A DNA stretch of 64,000 nt from Lacticaseibacillus parakribbianus (GTDB taxonomy: Bacteria > Bacillota > Bacilli > Lactobacillales > Lactobacillaceae): contig NZ_JANQBA010000003.1 in NCBI RefSeq assembly GCF_025490915.1, forward strand, positions 32,524-96,523, read 5' to 3'. The position numbers and the translations under genes were made by a program. Below the pieces are notes generated by a model. The model did no database searches, was not told the DNA's origin, and was given only the letters and a program-made list of their open reading frames with translations. Below are positions 31,995-42,092 of this stretch, one piece after another. Each line of letters begins with the position of its first letter. Position 1 is the stretch's first letter.

Positions 31995-34754
31995 CTATGC
32001 TCCAACGAACGTGACCGCAGTGGTCTCGCCGTCCGAGCTGTATTTACTTATTTTGTGGTAGCCGAGCGTGAGGCTGTTTAGCACCTGTAAATCCGAGATG
32101 TACATTTTCCGGCCGTTCACGTAAGCCACCTGCTTGCCGCCGTCATTGAACGTCATCTGCTTGTTGTCGATGTTGATAGTAAGGGCCGAATCGGACTTGC
32201 CCAGTGTTAGGCCATCTTGGTCGAATTGCATGGAGTTCTGCACATCGGCGATTGTCTGTCCTTGGTCACTCACCGTCTGAATCATGGTGTCTACAGTCGT
32301 TCTGACAGCACCAGCCGTCTGTTCGACCTGAGATAGCCGTTGAACCGTGGCTGAGGCGTCATCACCCAATCCGCTGATTGCATCTTGGATAGCCTGCTTG
32401 TCTTGGTCATTGGCATCCTGAATGTTCTGGAACTCATCGCTGGACAAAACTGTCTGCGTTATTGCGTCAGGGTCGAGCTGCTGCATCGCTTCGTCAAGCT
32501 GTGAGGATAGGCCATCTGCTGACTCGGTGAGTTGCTTGACCGCCGAATCAATGGCTTTTGCGTTCACGTCGATACTGGCCTTGTTGGTCTGCGTGGCGGC
32601 ATAGGCGGCCGAAGCTGAACCTTTGGCGTCGTTGGCGGCAGTTTGAGCCGAAGAGGCCGCAGACTTAGCTGCATCAGCCGTTGACTGTGCTGTTGCGACT
32701 GTCTTTGACACTGCCGTGATGTCGGCGTTCGTGTCGCCTAGCTTAGTTGTGAGAGCTTGCTGGCCTTCCTTGAGTGACTCAGCAGTAGCTCGCATGTCGG
32801 ATAGGTCGGCCTCAATCGTGTCAGACAGGTCAAGTGACCATTGGTAGCTAGATGGTGTCGTAGGTGCCGCTTCGTTGAAATCAGCACACTGGCCGCGGTA
32901 CTTGTAGGTTTTGCCTGTCACTTTGGTTGTGGCGAAGTCTGTGATGCCATCAAGGCTGTTGGCCCAAGCGAAGTGAACATAGGTGGTCTTCCCATCCTTG
33001 CCCGGCGTACCAGTTTTACCCGTGTCGCCTTTTTCGCCCTTGAGGGAAGCAAGCCACTCAGCTTGAGTTCCAGTAAAGCCATTTAGCTTGGCAACCGTGT
33101 AAGCAGAATCACCTTGGTCACCCTTCTGACCCGGGCTCCCATCAGCCCCCATCTTGGCGACTGAGTAGCCTGTCTTTGTCATTTTGTCTGTGTAGGTCCA
33201 GACCGTCTTAGTCCAAAGGTAGCCACCAGCATCAACGGCTGGAATCGTCGAAGACCAGTCTGAAGTAGGCATGACAGTCCCGGATTCCCCGGCGGCATAA
33301 GTGATGACTGTTGAGGTGATGCCATTACCGTCACTACCTTTGTCACCCTTGCTACCCGGCAAGCCATCAGCGCCCGCCTTAGACACGGCGTACATCGTCT
33401 TGGACGTTCCATCCGTATACGAGAATACGGTCATGGTCCAGAGGAACTGACCTGCCGGAACCGCCGGAACATCTGCTGTGTAGCCGTCTGTTGGCGCGTC
33501 GGTGCCGCTAGTCCCCACGGCGTAGCTGATTGTCGTGGATTCAATGCCGACACCATCTGCACCCTTAGCTGCGGCCTTCACTGTCTTCAGCTGGTCTGCC
33601 AGCTCAAGGACAATTGGGTCAATCTGACTGGTCTCAATCAGCGCGTCGCCAAACGTTGCCTCATGAGTCTCATTGGCGTAGCTGTCCTTGAGTTCGAGTA
33701 GTCTGGTCACGAGGTTCAGCCCAGAATCTTCATCGACCAAATGCACCGTGTCGCCAACTTCAACGCCTTCTGGTAGCACCGCAATCTGGACTAGGTAATT
33801 CACAGCCGCGTGGTTGTTAGCCTTTAGGTCAGTCAGCATCGAAGTCAGAAGGCTTGCCTGCGTTGTCGCTGTATAGGTCTTGACCCGCTGGATGTGATGA
33901 GCGGTTGGGTTCGGGTTGGAGTTGCTCAGTGTCCGAGACCACAGTTGAACCGCCACCGTGTCCCTCAGGATGCCGTCATCAGGATTGAGAGTGTAGCGAC
34001 CATCGGGGTCAGTCCACTTGTAGCCCTTGAGTGAGATTGGGGTGTCCTTGCCCTCAGGTGTCCCGCCAGTAGCCTTGATGGATGTGAACAGGTCATAGAT
34101 AGAGCCGGTTGTCTTGATGGAGTCGAGGTGAGTGTTGACTTCCATGCGCTGGCCCTTGTCGGCACCAATGTGCTTGAGAACATCGATGTAGCGCTTGACC
34201 ACCGTCGTCCCGTCTACCTCAAATCTGAAGTCCAGTTCTGCACCAAACTGCGTTGCCACGCTCTCCATCCGAGTTAGGACCGTCTCATCGCCGCTGTCCC
34301 ACTTCAGGGTTCGGGTCAGGTTGGATATTTCGTTGATTCCCAACTCAAACCCAGAATCATAAGTGAACGCCTTGAAATAGTCAGCGAACTTCAGTGCCTT
34401 AGTCGCAGTGTAAGTACCGACGGTGTCATTAATCAGGTCAACACCACCAGACTCGGCAACAAACTCAAGCGTGCCTGATTGTGGGTCGAAACCGGGGTCA
34501 GGCCATTCCATGATTGTTGCGAAGACATACTTACCGCGTGGGTCCTGATAGAGCAGGAAGTTGCCCAGAGCGGCCATAGTCTCAAGCTGGTCAGAGTTCT
34601 CAGGCTCTGTGACAAGCGTGCCAGTGTAGGTGCGCCCAACGGCAGTCGGGACCAGTTGGTCATCCGTGTCATTGATTATCTGGATAGGACCATCACCACC
34701 AGCACTCGCCGTGCCAAGGTAGTTAAATTTTCTATCAGAGAAATAAAAGTCCAT
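31995..34754 (-). CDS. Tail-associated protein with collagen-like repeat (prophage endopeptidase tail/Tal type)
   Basis: 919 residues. The first ~380 residues resemble the gp44-like hub of phage minor structural proteins (MDFYFSDRKFNYLG; LEFVAESGGVDLINDTVGTY). The middle contains short Gly-X-Y stretches (GADGLPGSKGDKGSDG and GEKGDTGKTGTPGKDG). A ~150-residue Ala/Ser-rich coiled coil follows, then a small C-terminal domain. It forms the tail tip with the Dit protein. GGGAG precedes the ATG. Confidence 0.8.
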   Translation of the reverse strand: MDFYFSDRKFNYLGTASAGGDGPIQIINDTDDQLVPTAVGRTYTGTLVTEPENSDQLETMAALGNFLLYQDPRGKYVFATIMEWPDPGFDPQSGTLEFVAESGGVDLINDTVGTYTATKALKFADYFKAFTYDSGFELGINEISNLTRTLKWDSGDETVLTRMESVATQFGAELDFRFEVDGTTVVKRYIDVLKHIGADKGQRMEVNTHLDSIKTTGSIYDLFTSIKATGGTPEGKDTPISLKGYKWTDPDGRYTLNPDDGILRDTVAVQLWSRTLSNSNPNPTAHHIQRVKTYTATTQASLLTSMLTDLKANNHAAVNYLVQIAVLPEGVEVGDTVHLVDEDSGLNLVTRLLELKDSYANETHEATFGDALIETSQIDPIVLELADQLKTVKAAAKGADGVGIESTTISYAVGTSGTDAPTDGYTADVPAVPAGQFLWTMTVFSYTDGTSKTMYAVSKAGADGLPGSKGDKGSDGNGITSTVITYAAGESGTVMPTSDWSSTIPAVDAGGYLWTKTVWTYTDKMTKTGYSVAKMGADGSPGQKGDQGDSAYTVAKLNGFTGTQAEWLASLKGEKGDTGKTGTPGKDGKTTYVHFAWANSLDGITDFATTKVTGKTYKYRGQCADFNEAAPTTPSSYQWSLDLSDTIEADLSDMRATAESLKEGQQALTTKLGDTNADITAVSKTVATAQSTADAAKSAASSAQTAANDAKGSASAAYAATQTNKASIDVNAKAIDSAVKQLTESADGLSSQLDEAMQQLDPDAITQTVLSSDEFQNIQDANDQDKQAIQDAISGLGDDASATVQRLSQVEQTAGAVRTTVDTMIQTVSDQGQTIADVQNSMQFDQDGLTLGKSDSALTINIDNKQMTFNDGGKQVAYVNGRKMYISDLQVLNSLTLGYHKISKYSSDGETTAVTFVGA

Positions 34755-34768
34755 GTGCTCCCCCTTTC

Positions 34769-36286
34769 CTAGTAGTAAGCCTCACGCCACTGGACACTTG
34801 CATCCGCAGCAGTCGCCCAGTCGCTGATGACAGGTTGTAGGACGTTGGCCCCGGGTTGGAGCTTGAAGCTGTCCCACATGTTGCCTACACGTTGTAGTGT
34901 TGGGTCCGGTACACCGTTGACATAGACTGTCTTGGTTGCAATGTCGGCCATGATGACGTCACCGATGCCAAAGCGGTTAGGCTGGTCATTCCAAGTCTCA
35001 ACGTTAATCCAGTCGATGCTCAGGTCCGTCCAGCACATGTAGCAGGCGGCTGTGGTTGAGTATTTCTCCATCCACAGCGTCACACCATCAATCGCGGTGG
35101 CCCCGAGTCCAGGCAACGTGATTGGCAGTGACCATGAGGCACCAGTCTTGACCTTGCCCTTGCTGTCAACTTCGGTGACCTCTGAAATCTTGAAGACCAC
35201 GTCATCCCCTTTGCGACTCATCTGGACTTCACAGAAATCGCCAGAGAACTTCTTGGCGTTCAGAGCCACCGACTTGAGCATCTTGTCGCCTTGCCAGCAC
35301 TCAAAGGTCTTGGTGAGGCTAGTCTTACTGGAATCACGAAGCACGCAACTGATTGCTACCTTGCCAACTGATTCGAGGGTTATCTCCATTCGTCCCATCG
35401 ACTTCACGGCACTCTTGAATCTCAGCCGAGCCTTGAGCAGTAGCCCACCTGTCTGATTCCCCGCGCCGTTAGCCTTGATTGCGCCATGCAGGCTTGGACC
35501 ATGCCAGACCTTGTCTGAGACCGACGCAAAAACGGGGAATGCGAGTTCCCCATTCTTGACTGGCTTACCTTTGATGTCTGCACCATAAACAATCGAGCCG
35601 GACTGTTTGTTCGGGTACTTAGGGTCATTGAGGCGGTTAGGGTAGCTGGTGACAGCACTGGCATTAGTCTGTGAGCCACTGGGCGCGCTTCGGAATGTCC
35701 ATCGAATCGGGCGCTCATTGTTGACACTCGTATTGCCATCAACCTCATCTGTCGAACCGAATTGCAGGACACCACCTTGGTCATTGGCCCATGCGACTAG
35801 TCCGTTGTCAGAGTTGCAAGTCACGCTTAGGATTGGTGCCACCGGGGCGCTCCCTTCAGTCGTGAGTTCCAGTTCGGTATCTGTCGTTCCAGACACCTCA
35901 GTCGGTGTGGTTGAGTGAGCCAAGCCATCGGGCACCTTGAACGTGATGGTGAACTGTCCGTAGTTGTTGGTCTCAGACATATCAATCTGACCATCGGTAA
36001 TTGCGAGGTAGTAGAGCCCGGCCTCATCGCCGAACGTGAGCACTGCTGGTGATGGTGTGGTCAGAATTCTTGCTATCTCACGCCGCTTCTCTGGCATGTC
36101 ATCAATGATGGTGCAGGCAACCTTAATCGTCGCCACGTCTGCTGCTGACCGCATAAATCGCCGCCCATTGGACACACCGACTTGCTGAAACGTGCCTGTC
36201 CTGTTCGGGCCGATGTCACGGGTGACTTCGTTGGTAATCAGCAGCGCGCTCATGTCAGTTCCGTTGAATGTCCACGTGTATCTCAT
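34769..36286 (-). CDS. Distal tail (Dit-like) protein
   Basis: 505 residues. The N-terminus (MRYTWTFNGTDMSALLITNEV, RRFMRSAADVATIKV) is that of phage tail-family/Dit proteins. A jelly-roll carbohydrate-binding-like insertion occupies about residues 170-430, so it may be an evolved Dit with an extra adsorption module. It overlaps the tape measure gene by 4 bp (ATGA). Confidence 0.8.
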   Translation of the reverse strand: MRYTWTFNGTDMSALLITNEVTRDIGPNRTGTFQQVGVSNGRRFMRSAADVATIKVACTIIDDMPEKRREIARILTTPSPAVLTFGDEAGLYYLAITDGQIDMSETNNYGQFTITFKVPDGLAHSTTPTEVSGTTDTELELTTEGSAPVAPILSVTCNSDNGLVAWANDQGGVLQFGSTDEVDGNTSVNNERPIRWTFRSAPSGSQTNASAVTSYPNRLNDPKYPNKQSGSIVYGADIKGKPVKNGELAFPVFASVSDKVWHGPSLHGAIKANGAGNQTGGLLLKARLRFKSAVKSMGRMEITLESVGKVAISCVLRDSSKTSLTKTFECWQGDKMLKSVALNAKKFSGDFCEVQMSRKGDDVVFKISEVTEVDSKGKVKTGASWSLPITLPGLGATAIDGVTLWMEKYSTTAACYMCWTDLSIDWINVETWNDQPNRFGIGDVIMADIATKTVYVNGVPDPTLQRVGNMWDSFKLQPGANVLQPVISDWATAADASVQWREAYY

Positions 36287-38373
36287 CGAATCCCTCCCAT
36301 TCTGTTTTTAATTCTCTTGAGTCTATCTAGGTCAACCCGGATAGCCGGTGCCATCTCTCGACTGACCTTCTTGCCGTCGATGTTTGCATCTATGTGAAGT
36401 TCCAAGATGTCGCCAGTCGAGCCACTTGCCCCGCCAGCCATCGCAATAGCCGGATAAGATGCAGTAGCCGTTCTGAAGGACAGTTGTTGAACTGCCGCAG
36501 TGGCCATGCTACCAGTTGTGCCGTAGTCCATCGTGAGCGACGGGACGCGGTCTTCAATTCCTGTTCCCAGTGTCTGCATGGCGCTATAAGCCGAGCCAGC
36601 ATACTTCTCGATACCAACGCCAATACCTTCAACCAAGTAGCGGCCTATTTCATCACGCATGACACGCGATGGCGAGTGAATCTTGAAGAATGACTTCAGA
36701 CTGTTCAGGACACCCTTGCCGAATCCAGCAATCTTGTTCCTAATCCAACCCGCCATGTTGGAGATTCCTGACCAGAGTCCCTTAATCAGATTCTTGCCGA
36801 CGTCAAGAAGGTTAATCTTCTTCAGGCCGTTAACGATTGACTTACCAATCTTCGCGACTTGTCCGACCAGCTTCGGCATGCTCTTAATCAGCCCTGCAAT
36901 CAGTGACAAAAGCAGCTTACCACCCATGACAAGGATTCGCGGCAGGTGTTGGACTACTACCGCCAGAAACTGTTTGATTAACGTTGCTGCTGCGCTGATG
37001 AGCTTAGGCAGGCGTTGGAGAATACCGGAAACTAGTTGACCAAGAATCTGCATACCGGATTTTGCATACTTCGGGTAGTTGGCCTCCAGTACATTCAGAA
37101 ATCGAGCCACGGCAGAGATTGCGCTCTTGCCGATTGCAGGTAGATTCTTGATGATGCCGTCGACTAGGCCTAGCAGCAGGTCTTTCCCCGCGTTGAGAAT
37201 CTTTGGCAGATTTTGCATAAGAAATCCAACGAACATAATCACCATGCTGCTTGCCGTAGAAATCAATTGTGGGAGCGACTGCATAATGCCATTCGCAATG
37301 TTGGTCAGAATTTTTACACCGGCACTCAAGAACGTCGGCAGCTTTGCTGCAAGCCATTCCTGAATTGCGAATTGGATATCACCTAGGCGTGAGATGAACT
37401 GTGGCATACCGGTTGTGAATCCGCCAGCCAGTTGAGACAGCATCTTAGCCCCAGCCGACATGAACTGAGGGGCCGCTGTTTGAACGAACGTGACAATGGC
37501 CGCTGGTAAAGCAGTCAACACATTCGTGACCATCGGAATGAAGTTCTGAAACAGGAACGTTGAAACCGTAGTTGCCAAGGCTTGCAAGTCGGGCCCAATA
37601 TTCATGCCAAGAGACAGCTTGCCCAAGACGTTAGACGCCGCAGCCTTCATCGAATCGAATGACCCACTGAAGGTTGATGCCGCTTCCTTCGCCGTGGTGC
37701 CGGTGATGTTCAGCTTGCCTTGAATTGCGTGGATAGCCGAATACACATCGCTCAGATTGCTCATGTTGTACTTCACGCCGGTAATCTTCGTGGCGTCAGA
37801 CAGCAGACGCTTCATTTCATCTTGAGTACCGCCGTAGCCCAGCTTCAGGTTGTCCAGCATCGTGTAGTTCTGCTTGGCGAACCCTTGGTAGGCGTTCTGG
37901 ATGTCGCCGATGTTGGAGCCCATCTTGTTCGCATTGTCCGACATGTCAACCATAGCCATGTTGGCCTTGTCAGCCGCTTTGGCTGTGTTGCCACCCATCG
38001 ATTGCAACAGTGAGGCACTGAAGCTGGTGACGTTCTCCATGTAGTCGTTAGCGCTCAAGCCCGCTGTCCGATAGGCTTGGTTAGCGTAGTCCTTGACCTT
38101 GCCGGCCGAAGACTTGAACAGCGTCTCGACACCGCCCAGTGATTGCTGAAGTTTGGCACCCTCTTGCAATGAGGATGAGATGGTCTTCACCATTACCGCC
38201 CCAGCCGCAGCAGCACCTGCCGCCACCGCAATCTTCATGCCAGCGCCAATCTTGCTACCAGCGCTTGAGCCAGCGGATTCGGCCTCCGGGTCCAGTTGTT
38301 TCTTGAGCATGCCTGAGATGCCTTTAGCACTTGGCATAATCTGGACGTATGCTTGGCCTAATTCAGTTGCCAA
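36283..38373 (-). CDS. Tail tape measure protein
   Basis: 696 residues. The N-terminus QAYVQIMPSAKGISGML, a hydrophobic AVAAGAAAAGAVMV segment, and long runs of short amphipathic and hydrophobic repeats (ILNAGKDLLLGLVDGI type) are characteristic. By the usual rule of about 1.5 angstrom per residue the tail would be roughly 100 nm, a siphovirus (inference). It lies directly after the two chaperone genes. Confidence 0.9.
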   Translation of the reverse strand: MATELGQAYVQIMPSAKGISGMLKKQLDPEAESAGSSAGSKIGAGMKIAVAAGAAAAGAVMVKTISSSLQEGAKLQQSLGGVETLFKSSAGKVKDYANQAYRTAGLSANDYMENVTSFSASLLQSMGGNTAKAADKANMAMVDMSDNANKMGSNIGDIQNAYQGFAKQNYTMLDNLKLGYGGTQDEMKRLLSDATKITGVKYNMSNLSDVYSAIHAIQGKLNITGTTAKEAASTFSGSFDSMKAAASNVLGKLSLGMNIGPDLQALATTVSTFLFQNFIPMVTNVLTALPAAIVTFVQTAAPQFMSAGAKMLSQLAGGFTTGMPQFISRLGDIQFAIQEWLAAKLPTFLSAGVKILTNIANGIMQSLPQLISTASSMVIMFVGFLMQNLPKILNAGKDLLLGLVDGIIKNLPAIGKSAISAVARFLNVLEANYPKYAKSGMQILGQLVSGILQRLPKLISAAATLIKQFLAVVVQHLPRILVMGGKLLLSLIAGLIKSMPKLVGQVAKIGKSIVNGLKKINLLDVGKNLIKGLWSGISNMAGWIRNKIAGFGKGVLNSLKSFFKIHSPSRVMRDEIGRYLVEGIGVGIEKYAGSAYSAMQTLGTGIEDRVPSLTMDYGTTGSMATAAVQQLSFRTATASYPAIAMAGGASGSTGDILELHIDANIDGKKVSREMAPAIRVDLDRLKRIKNRMGGIR

Positions 38374-38746
38374 TCACAGCGCCCCCTTCCATTAGTTTCT
38401 GCCTTGCCTTGATGAAGTCTTCACCTGATGAGAATGTTACTTGGTCTACCTGCTTTTGCGTGGTAGTCCCCAAGAGCGCACTCACGATGGAGTTAGGCCG
38501 GTTGTTCCCGGCTTGTCCGTCCTCAGTCTTAGACCAGAGCAGAAGGCTCACAGCATCCGTTATCTGCGCCATGAGCAGAGTGTCGGTGGTGACAGACTGT
38601 TCGGACATGCGCATCATGATTCGTGAGTCATCTCTGAGCCCAGACGCAAAAACGGCCACCGTTGTTAACGGCAGCCGCTTGTAATCGAGGATATGGTACG
38701 TTTCCGCCAGGTCACAAACGAGTGCATCCTCATCGGTGTTAATCAT
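38363..38746 (-). CDS. Tail assembly chaperone partner (DUF5361-type)
   Basis: 127 residues. DEDALVCDLAETYHI... with SLLLWSKTEDGQAG fits the DUF5361 proteins placed between the tail chaperone and the tape measure protein. It overlaps the tape measure start by 11 bp. The upstream chaperone ends 15 bp before it, so a frameshift product is possible but not required. Confidence 0.75.
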   Translation of the reverse strand: MINTDEDALVCDLAETYHILDYKRLPLTTVAVFASGLRDDSRIMMRMSEQSVTTDTLLMAQITDAVSLLLWSKTEDGQAGNNRPNSIVSALLGTTTQKQVDQVTFSSGEDFIKARQKLMEGGAVIGN

Positions 38747-38760
38747 CTTGGCAAGGCGTA

Positions 38761-39024
38761 TTAGTTTTTTACTGGGCCGTCCGCTTCAAAAATCTCTTTG
38801 AGCTCTTCACCAATCCGGTCAGCCGGGACAATGCCATCCTCCGTGCGAACATGGTCTTTCAGTGCCTTGGCCTGTTTCTCACCCAGCAACATCTTCACGG
38901 CTCTCACCAGAGCGGCAGGGCTCACGTCGAGCTCTTCGAGGACTTCCAGCAGTTCATAGTTGTTAGCCCGTTCCTCAGTAATTTTGTACTCAAAGCCAGT
39001 GCTAGTCTTGCCTTTCAGCTCCAT
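38761..39024 (-). CDS. Tail assembly chaperone
   Basis: 87 residues, acidic and helical, with GFEYKITEERANNYELLEVLEEL and a LLGEKQAKALKDHV helix, the usual look of gpG-type chaperones after the major tail protein. It shares one base with the major tail gene. Confidence 0.75.
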   Translation of the reverse strand: MELKGKTSTGFEYKITEERANNYELLEVLEELDVSPAALVRAVKMLLGEKQAKALKDHVRTEDGIVPADRIGEELKEIFEADGPVKN

Positions 39025-39608
39025 TATTCAGCCCCCGTTTCAGTGTGTGCAGCCGTGCCGGGCTTGTTGATGTATTCGTAGTGCGAGTTACCTTCAGCAT
39101 CAGGAAGCGCCGTGAGCGTGGTTTCATAGCCCACTGCATCTTCATCGCCATACTTGACCTCGCCCAATTCGGACACCTGACCTGCTGGAATGACAATCCG
39201 CTTCAGGTTGCCCTGCTTGAGAATCATGTCTACCACGAGCACATGAGCTGGGAGCTCTGTGGCGTTCGCCTTAATCTTGATGCCGGTGTCGAGCGTACCC
39301 GTGACGTTGCCCTCACCATAGACTTCCTTGAGCACATCGATGTTCAGAGCCTCAATCAGGGTGTAGGTGAATTCGTCCGTCTTTTCCTTCTGGACCACAG
39401 CAACGGTGTCCCCACCCCATGCCGCAATCTTGTCAGAGGAAGGTGTGTTCTTGTTGGTCAGCCCGTCATCAGACACGTAGCCCAAGCTCTTGAACTCTGC
39501 ACTCAATTCGGACACTGCGTCAGTTGGTAACGTGGTACCAGCCGGTGCAGAGTAAATGGCCCCGCCTACTTTAGGCTTAGCCGTTGAAACATTGTTTGTA
39601 TCTGCCAT
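39024..39608 (-). CDS. Major tail protein
   Basis: 194 residues: KVGGAIYSAPAGTTLPTDA and LGYVSDDGLTNKNTPSSDKI are typical of phage major tail proteins of the TP901/phi13 type. It forms the tail tube. Position after the head-tail connectors and before the chaperones agrees. Confidence 0.88.
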   Translation of the reverse strand: MADTNNVSTAKPKVGGAIYSAPAGTTLPTDAVSELSAEFKSLGYVSDDGLTNKNTPSSDKIAAWGGDTVAVVQKEKTDEFTYTLIEALNIDVLKEVYGEGNVTGTLDTGIKIKANATELPAHVLVVDMILKQGNLKRIVIPAGQVSELGEVKYGDEDAVGYETTLTALPDAEGNSHYEYINKPGTAAHTETGAE

Positions 39609-39622
39609 TACATATCTCCTAA

Positions 39623-39958
39623 CTAGTAGTAGCCAACGTCAAAGACCGCTTGATAGCGGTACTTCTTCGTGGTTGTGTCTGTGAAATTGTAGTCGCTGTT
39701 GAGACTGACTGACCTGATGTCATCCAGTTCAATCATGGCCTCAACTGCTTCCTTCACCTGTTCATTTAGGTTAGCCGCATCGTAGAGAGAGCCTGCGTAG
39801 CTCTGGAATGCAAACGTCCCGCTGGACAGGTGATTCCGGCTTGCTCCGCCAGTTCGCTCAATCAGAATGAACTGGTCAGGTGCATCGGCCGGAACTTCAA
39901 AAAAAGACGGTGCCGCCAAGCGACCGTCCAGAAACTGCTTCATCGTCTGTTCAATCAA
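39623..39958 (-). CDS. Tail completion/terminator protein
   Basis: 111 residues. The order in the module (before the major tail protein) and a central ERTGG...FAFQSYAGSLYDA region fit the tail terminator type. It directly adjoins the preceding gene. Confidence 0.65.
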   Translation of the reverse strand: MIEQTMKQFLDGRLAAPSFFEVPADAPDQFILIERTGGASRNHLSSGTFAFQSYAGSLYDAANLNEQVKEAVEAMIELDDIRSVSLNSDYNFTDTTTKKYRYQAVFDVGYY

Positions 39959-40192
39959 TCAGCGCACCGCCTTCAGTAGAGTGTTGTTCTTCATGTTGTC
40001 ACGCCGAGCCTCGAATGAATCTGCTGAGACCATGGCGTTTGCACGATTCTTGCCGACATAGACATCTTGTTTGTAGCCATCACCAACACGGCTCTTGATT
40101 GCATCAGCGTGTTCCTTGAGGATTGCCTGCATCTCTGGTGACCGCATCAACTCTCTGACACCGGATTGGTTCAAGACAAATCCTTTAGGCAT
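39959..40192 (-). CDS. HK97 gp10-like head-tail connector, short form
   Basis: 77 residues: VRELMRSPEMQAILKEHADAI and RANAMVSADSFEARRDN resemble the N-terminal helical part of gp10-like proteins. These are often longer than 100 residues, so this one is short. It overlaps the upstream gene by 8 bp. Confidence 0.6.
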   Translation of the reverse strand: MPKGFVLNQSGVRELMRSPEMQAILKEHADAIKSRVGDGYKQDVYVGKNRANAMVSADSFEARRDNMKNNTLLKAVR

Positions 40193-40523
40193 AGCGTTCC
40201 ACCGTCACTTTCTTGTTCCAGTCGAGCGGCGTGTTAGCCTCAATACCTTCGAGCGGAATGCCGAACACTCGCCATCTCTGGTTAAAGAACCTAACCTCTT
40301 TGTCTTCCCAGTCATGGGTGTCTCCCTTTGGTATCGCGAGGGTGTAGATTGCTTTGCGTCCCGTCAAGTCCAACACGCTTACTGCATCCGCAGCCGTTGT
40401 CGGTGCGACTAGGACGTTGTCTACTTGGACTTCAGCATCTTTGTAGGTTGGGTGGCCGAATGGGTCAGTCCCAGTTTGAATCTTGTCGATGAGGATGACT
40501 GTGATGCCCTTAATGTGTGTCAT
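40185..40523 (-). CDS. Head-tail adaptor/minor capsid protein
   Basis: 112 residues, mostly beta: GITVILIDKIQTGTDPFGHPTY fits the minor capsid/head closure proteins. The ATG at 40523 is preferred over an upstream TTG. It overlaps the preceding gene by 14 bp. Confidence 0.65.
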   Translation of the reverse strand: MTHIKGITVILIDKIQTGTDPFGHPTYKDAEVQVDNVLVAPTTAADAVSVLDLTGRKAIYTLAIPKGDTHDWEDKEVRFFNQRWRVFGIPLEGIEANTPLDWNKKVTVERYA

Positions 40524-40908
40524 AGAGCTCAATCACCCCATATCTTTGCCGGCGCAAACCCAAGCGACTTAACTCTGAATTCTTAATGAACAGCCCACCG
40601 CCCGGGACCAAGTAGCTCCCTGACCATGTGTAGCCATTAGCCCCCTCAGATGCTTGAGTCATTGGCTCTTGGTTCGTCGATGTCATCAGGGTTCGGGCCA
40701 CGATGTCCACGGTCACTGACTTGACCACGCTTGCCAGTGTTGGCCTAATGTCAACCATCTCATCGAGGTCCTTGCCAACCTTGTGTGCCTCTTCTCTCAA
40801 CGAATCGCTAACGACCCCTAGCAGGGCCGGTGCGCGTTGCTGTTCATCTGCTTTCAATGGGCGCCAGAGAATCTCAAGGTCGTCCACTGTAGCAAAGTCC
40901 TCGTGCAT
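40510..40908 (-). CDS. Head-tail connector (Gp19/Gp15/Gp42-like)
   Basis: 132 residues with a DLEILWRPL...ALLGVVSDSLRE helical start and a C-terminal YTWSGSYLVPGGGLFIKNSEL strand pair, the pattern of Gp19/Gp15/Gp42 family connectors. Confidence 0.75.
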   Translation of the reverse strand: MHEDFATVDDLEILWRPLKADEQQRAPALLGVVSDSLREEAHKVGKDLDEMVDIRPTLASVVKSVTVDIVARTLMTSTNQEPMTQASEGANGYTWSGSYLVPGGGLFIKNSELSRLGLRRQRYGVIELYDTH

Positions 40909-40912
40909 CGAA

Positions 40913-41188
40913 TCATCCTTTCATCATGAGGTCGTAGAGCTCTTGCTTGCGAGCCTTGGCATCGTAGCTAATGCCTAGGGAGTCGAGCTCTTGTTTAATC
41001 TGCTTCACGGTTACGCCGTCAATACCATCACCAGCTGGGGCGGGCGTCGGTGCGATAGGTTGAGCTGTATGTTCGGCCTCAACTTTCACAGCCGGCTTGA
41101 CTTCGGCACCAAATGGCACCCAATCACCGCCACCAATCGGCGAGCTAGTCGTGATGACAGCGCCCGTCCTAACGTTCTGGTATTTCAT
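40913..41188 (-). CDS. HeH/LEM-domain head protein
   Basis: 91 residues. The C-terminal ~35 residues (VTVKQIKQELDSLGISY...KQELYDLM) form a HeH/LEM-SAP-like helix-extended-helix fold. The Pro/Ala linker before it follows a short N-terminal part. Common directly after the capsid gene in Lactobacillales phages. Confidence 0.75.
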   Translation of the reverse strand: MKYQNVRTGAVITTSSPIGGGDWVPFGAEVKPAVKVEAEHTAQPIAPTPAPAGDGIDGVTVKQIKQELDSLGISYDAKARKQELYDLMMKG

Positions 41189-42084
41189 TATTCAGCAGAC
41201 TTGGTGACACGTGCAAAGCTAGACGCGTCCAGAATACCCCAGCCCAAGTAGGTTTCAGAACGCAGGTAGACTTGGTTGTAGCCCTTCAGGTCCTGACCAG
41301 AGTTATCTGGGTCGCCGTACTGGATGACTTCCAGTGGGATTTCCTTGGCGTAGCCCCAGCGGAACATGTTGGCAAAGTCGCCCAGGATAGCGACATCATT
41401 AGTGCCAGCGCCGACAGTCGTGTTGATGTCAGAAGGCAGGCCGTTGATTGCACCCGGGTTAGCACCCCATGCCAATTCAGGGAACAGGCGGACATTGGTC
41501 GTGTCACCGGTGCGCATTGCGGCCAGAGCGGCAGAGAACTGCGGGTCCAGAGCAAGGCCAGAGACAGAGCCTTCAGCACCTTGAATCATGGCAACCGCAG
41601 ACTCAATGTTCTGGTCCGGGTTGGCGTCGGTGAAGGTAACTGCCTGAGTCACGGCCTTGTCGAAGTTGTTGTCACCGATGACAGTAGATGCAGCCTTAGT
41701 GCGTGGGTTCAGACCATGGAAAGCCATGATGTCCAGCCCACGGGCGAGCTTCTTGGCATAGCCTTCGTTGAACGCCTTCAGAGCATCCAGCTTGTATTCC
41801 TCAGAGCCGTACAGGAATTCATCGGACACACGGGCACCATACTCGACCTTGATTGGCACGATGGTGATTGGTTCAACAGTTGCGCCACCCTTAGTCTTCT
41901 TACCATTTTCAGCAACGACGTCGATGTCAGAGTCCAGCGTGAAGGTGAATTCCTTCTGGCCGTTGAATGCGATTGGGGTCTGCTTAGACAGGACAGCGAT
42001 GGAACTCTTGCCCTTCACCTTGTTGATAAGGTCAGAGACCAGAGTTGGGTCAAACAGGTTAGACTTGCTTAATACGTTAGACAT
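41188..42084 (-). CDS. Major capsid protein
   Basis: 298 residues, HK97-type fold. Visible are the spine-helix region and the LDALKAFNEGYAKKLARGLDIMAFHG segment, with FANMFRWGYAKEIPLEVIQYG near the end, as in phage capsid_5/HK97 proteins of Lactobacillales. It follows the scaffold gene by 8 bp. Confidence 0.88.
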   Translation of the reverse strand: MSNVLSKSNLFDPTLVSDLINKVKGKSSIAVLSKQTPIAFNGQKEFTFTLDSDIDVVAENGKKTKGGATVEPITIVPIKVEYGARVSDEFLYGSEEYKLDALKAFNEGYAKKLARGLDIMAFHGLNPRTKAASTVIGDNNFDKAVTQAVTFTDANPDQNIESAVAMIQGAEGSVSGLALDPQFSAALAAMRTGDTTNVRLFPELAWGANPGAINGLPSDINTTVGAGTNDVAILGDFANMFRWGYAKEIPLEVIQYGDPDNSGQDLKGYNQVYLRSETYLGWGILDASSFARVTKSAE

Positions 42085-42092
42085 ATGTTTAC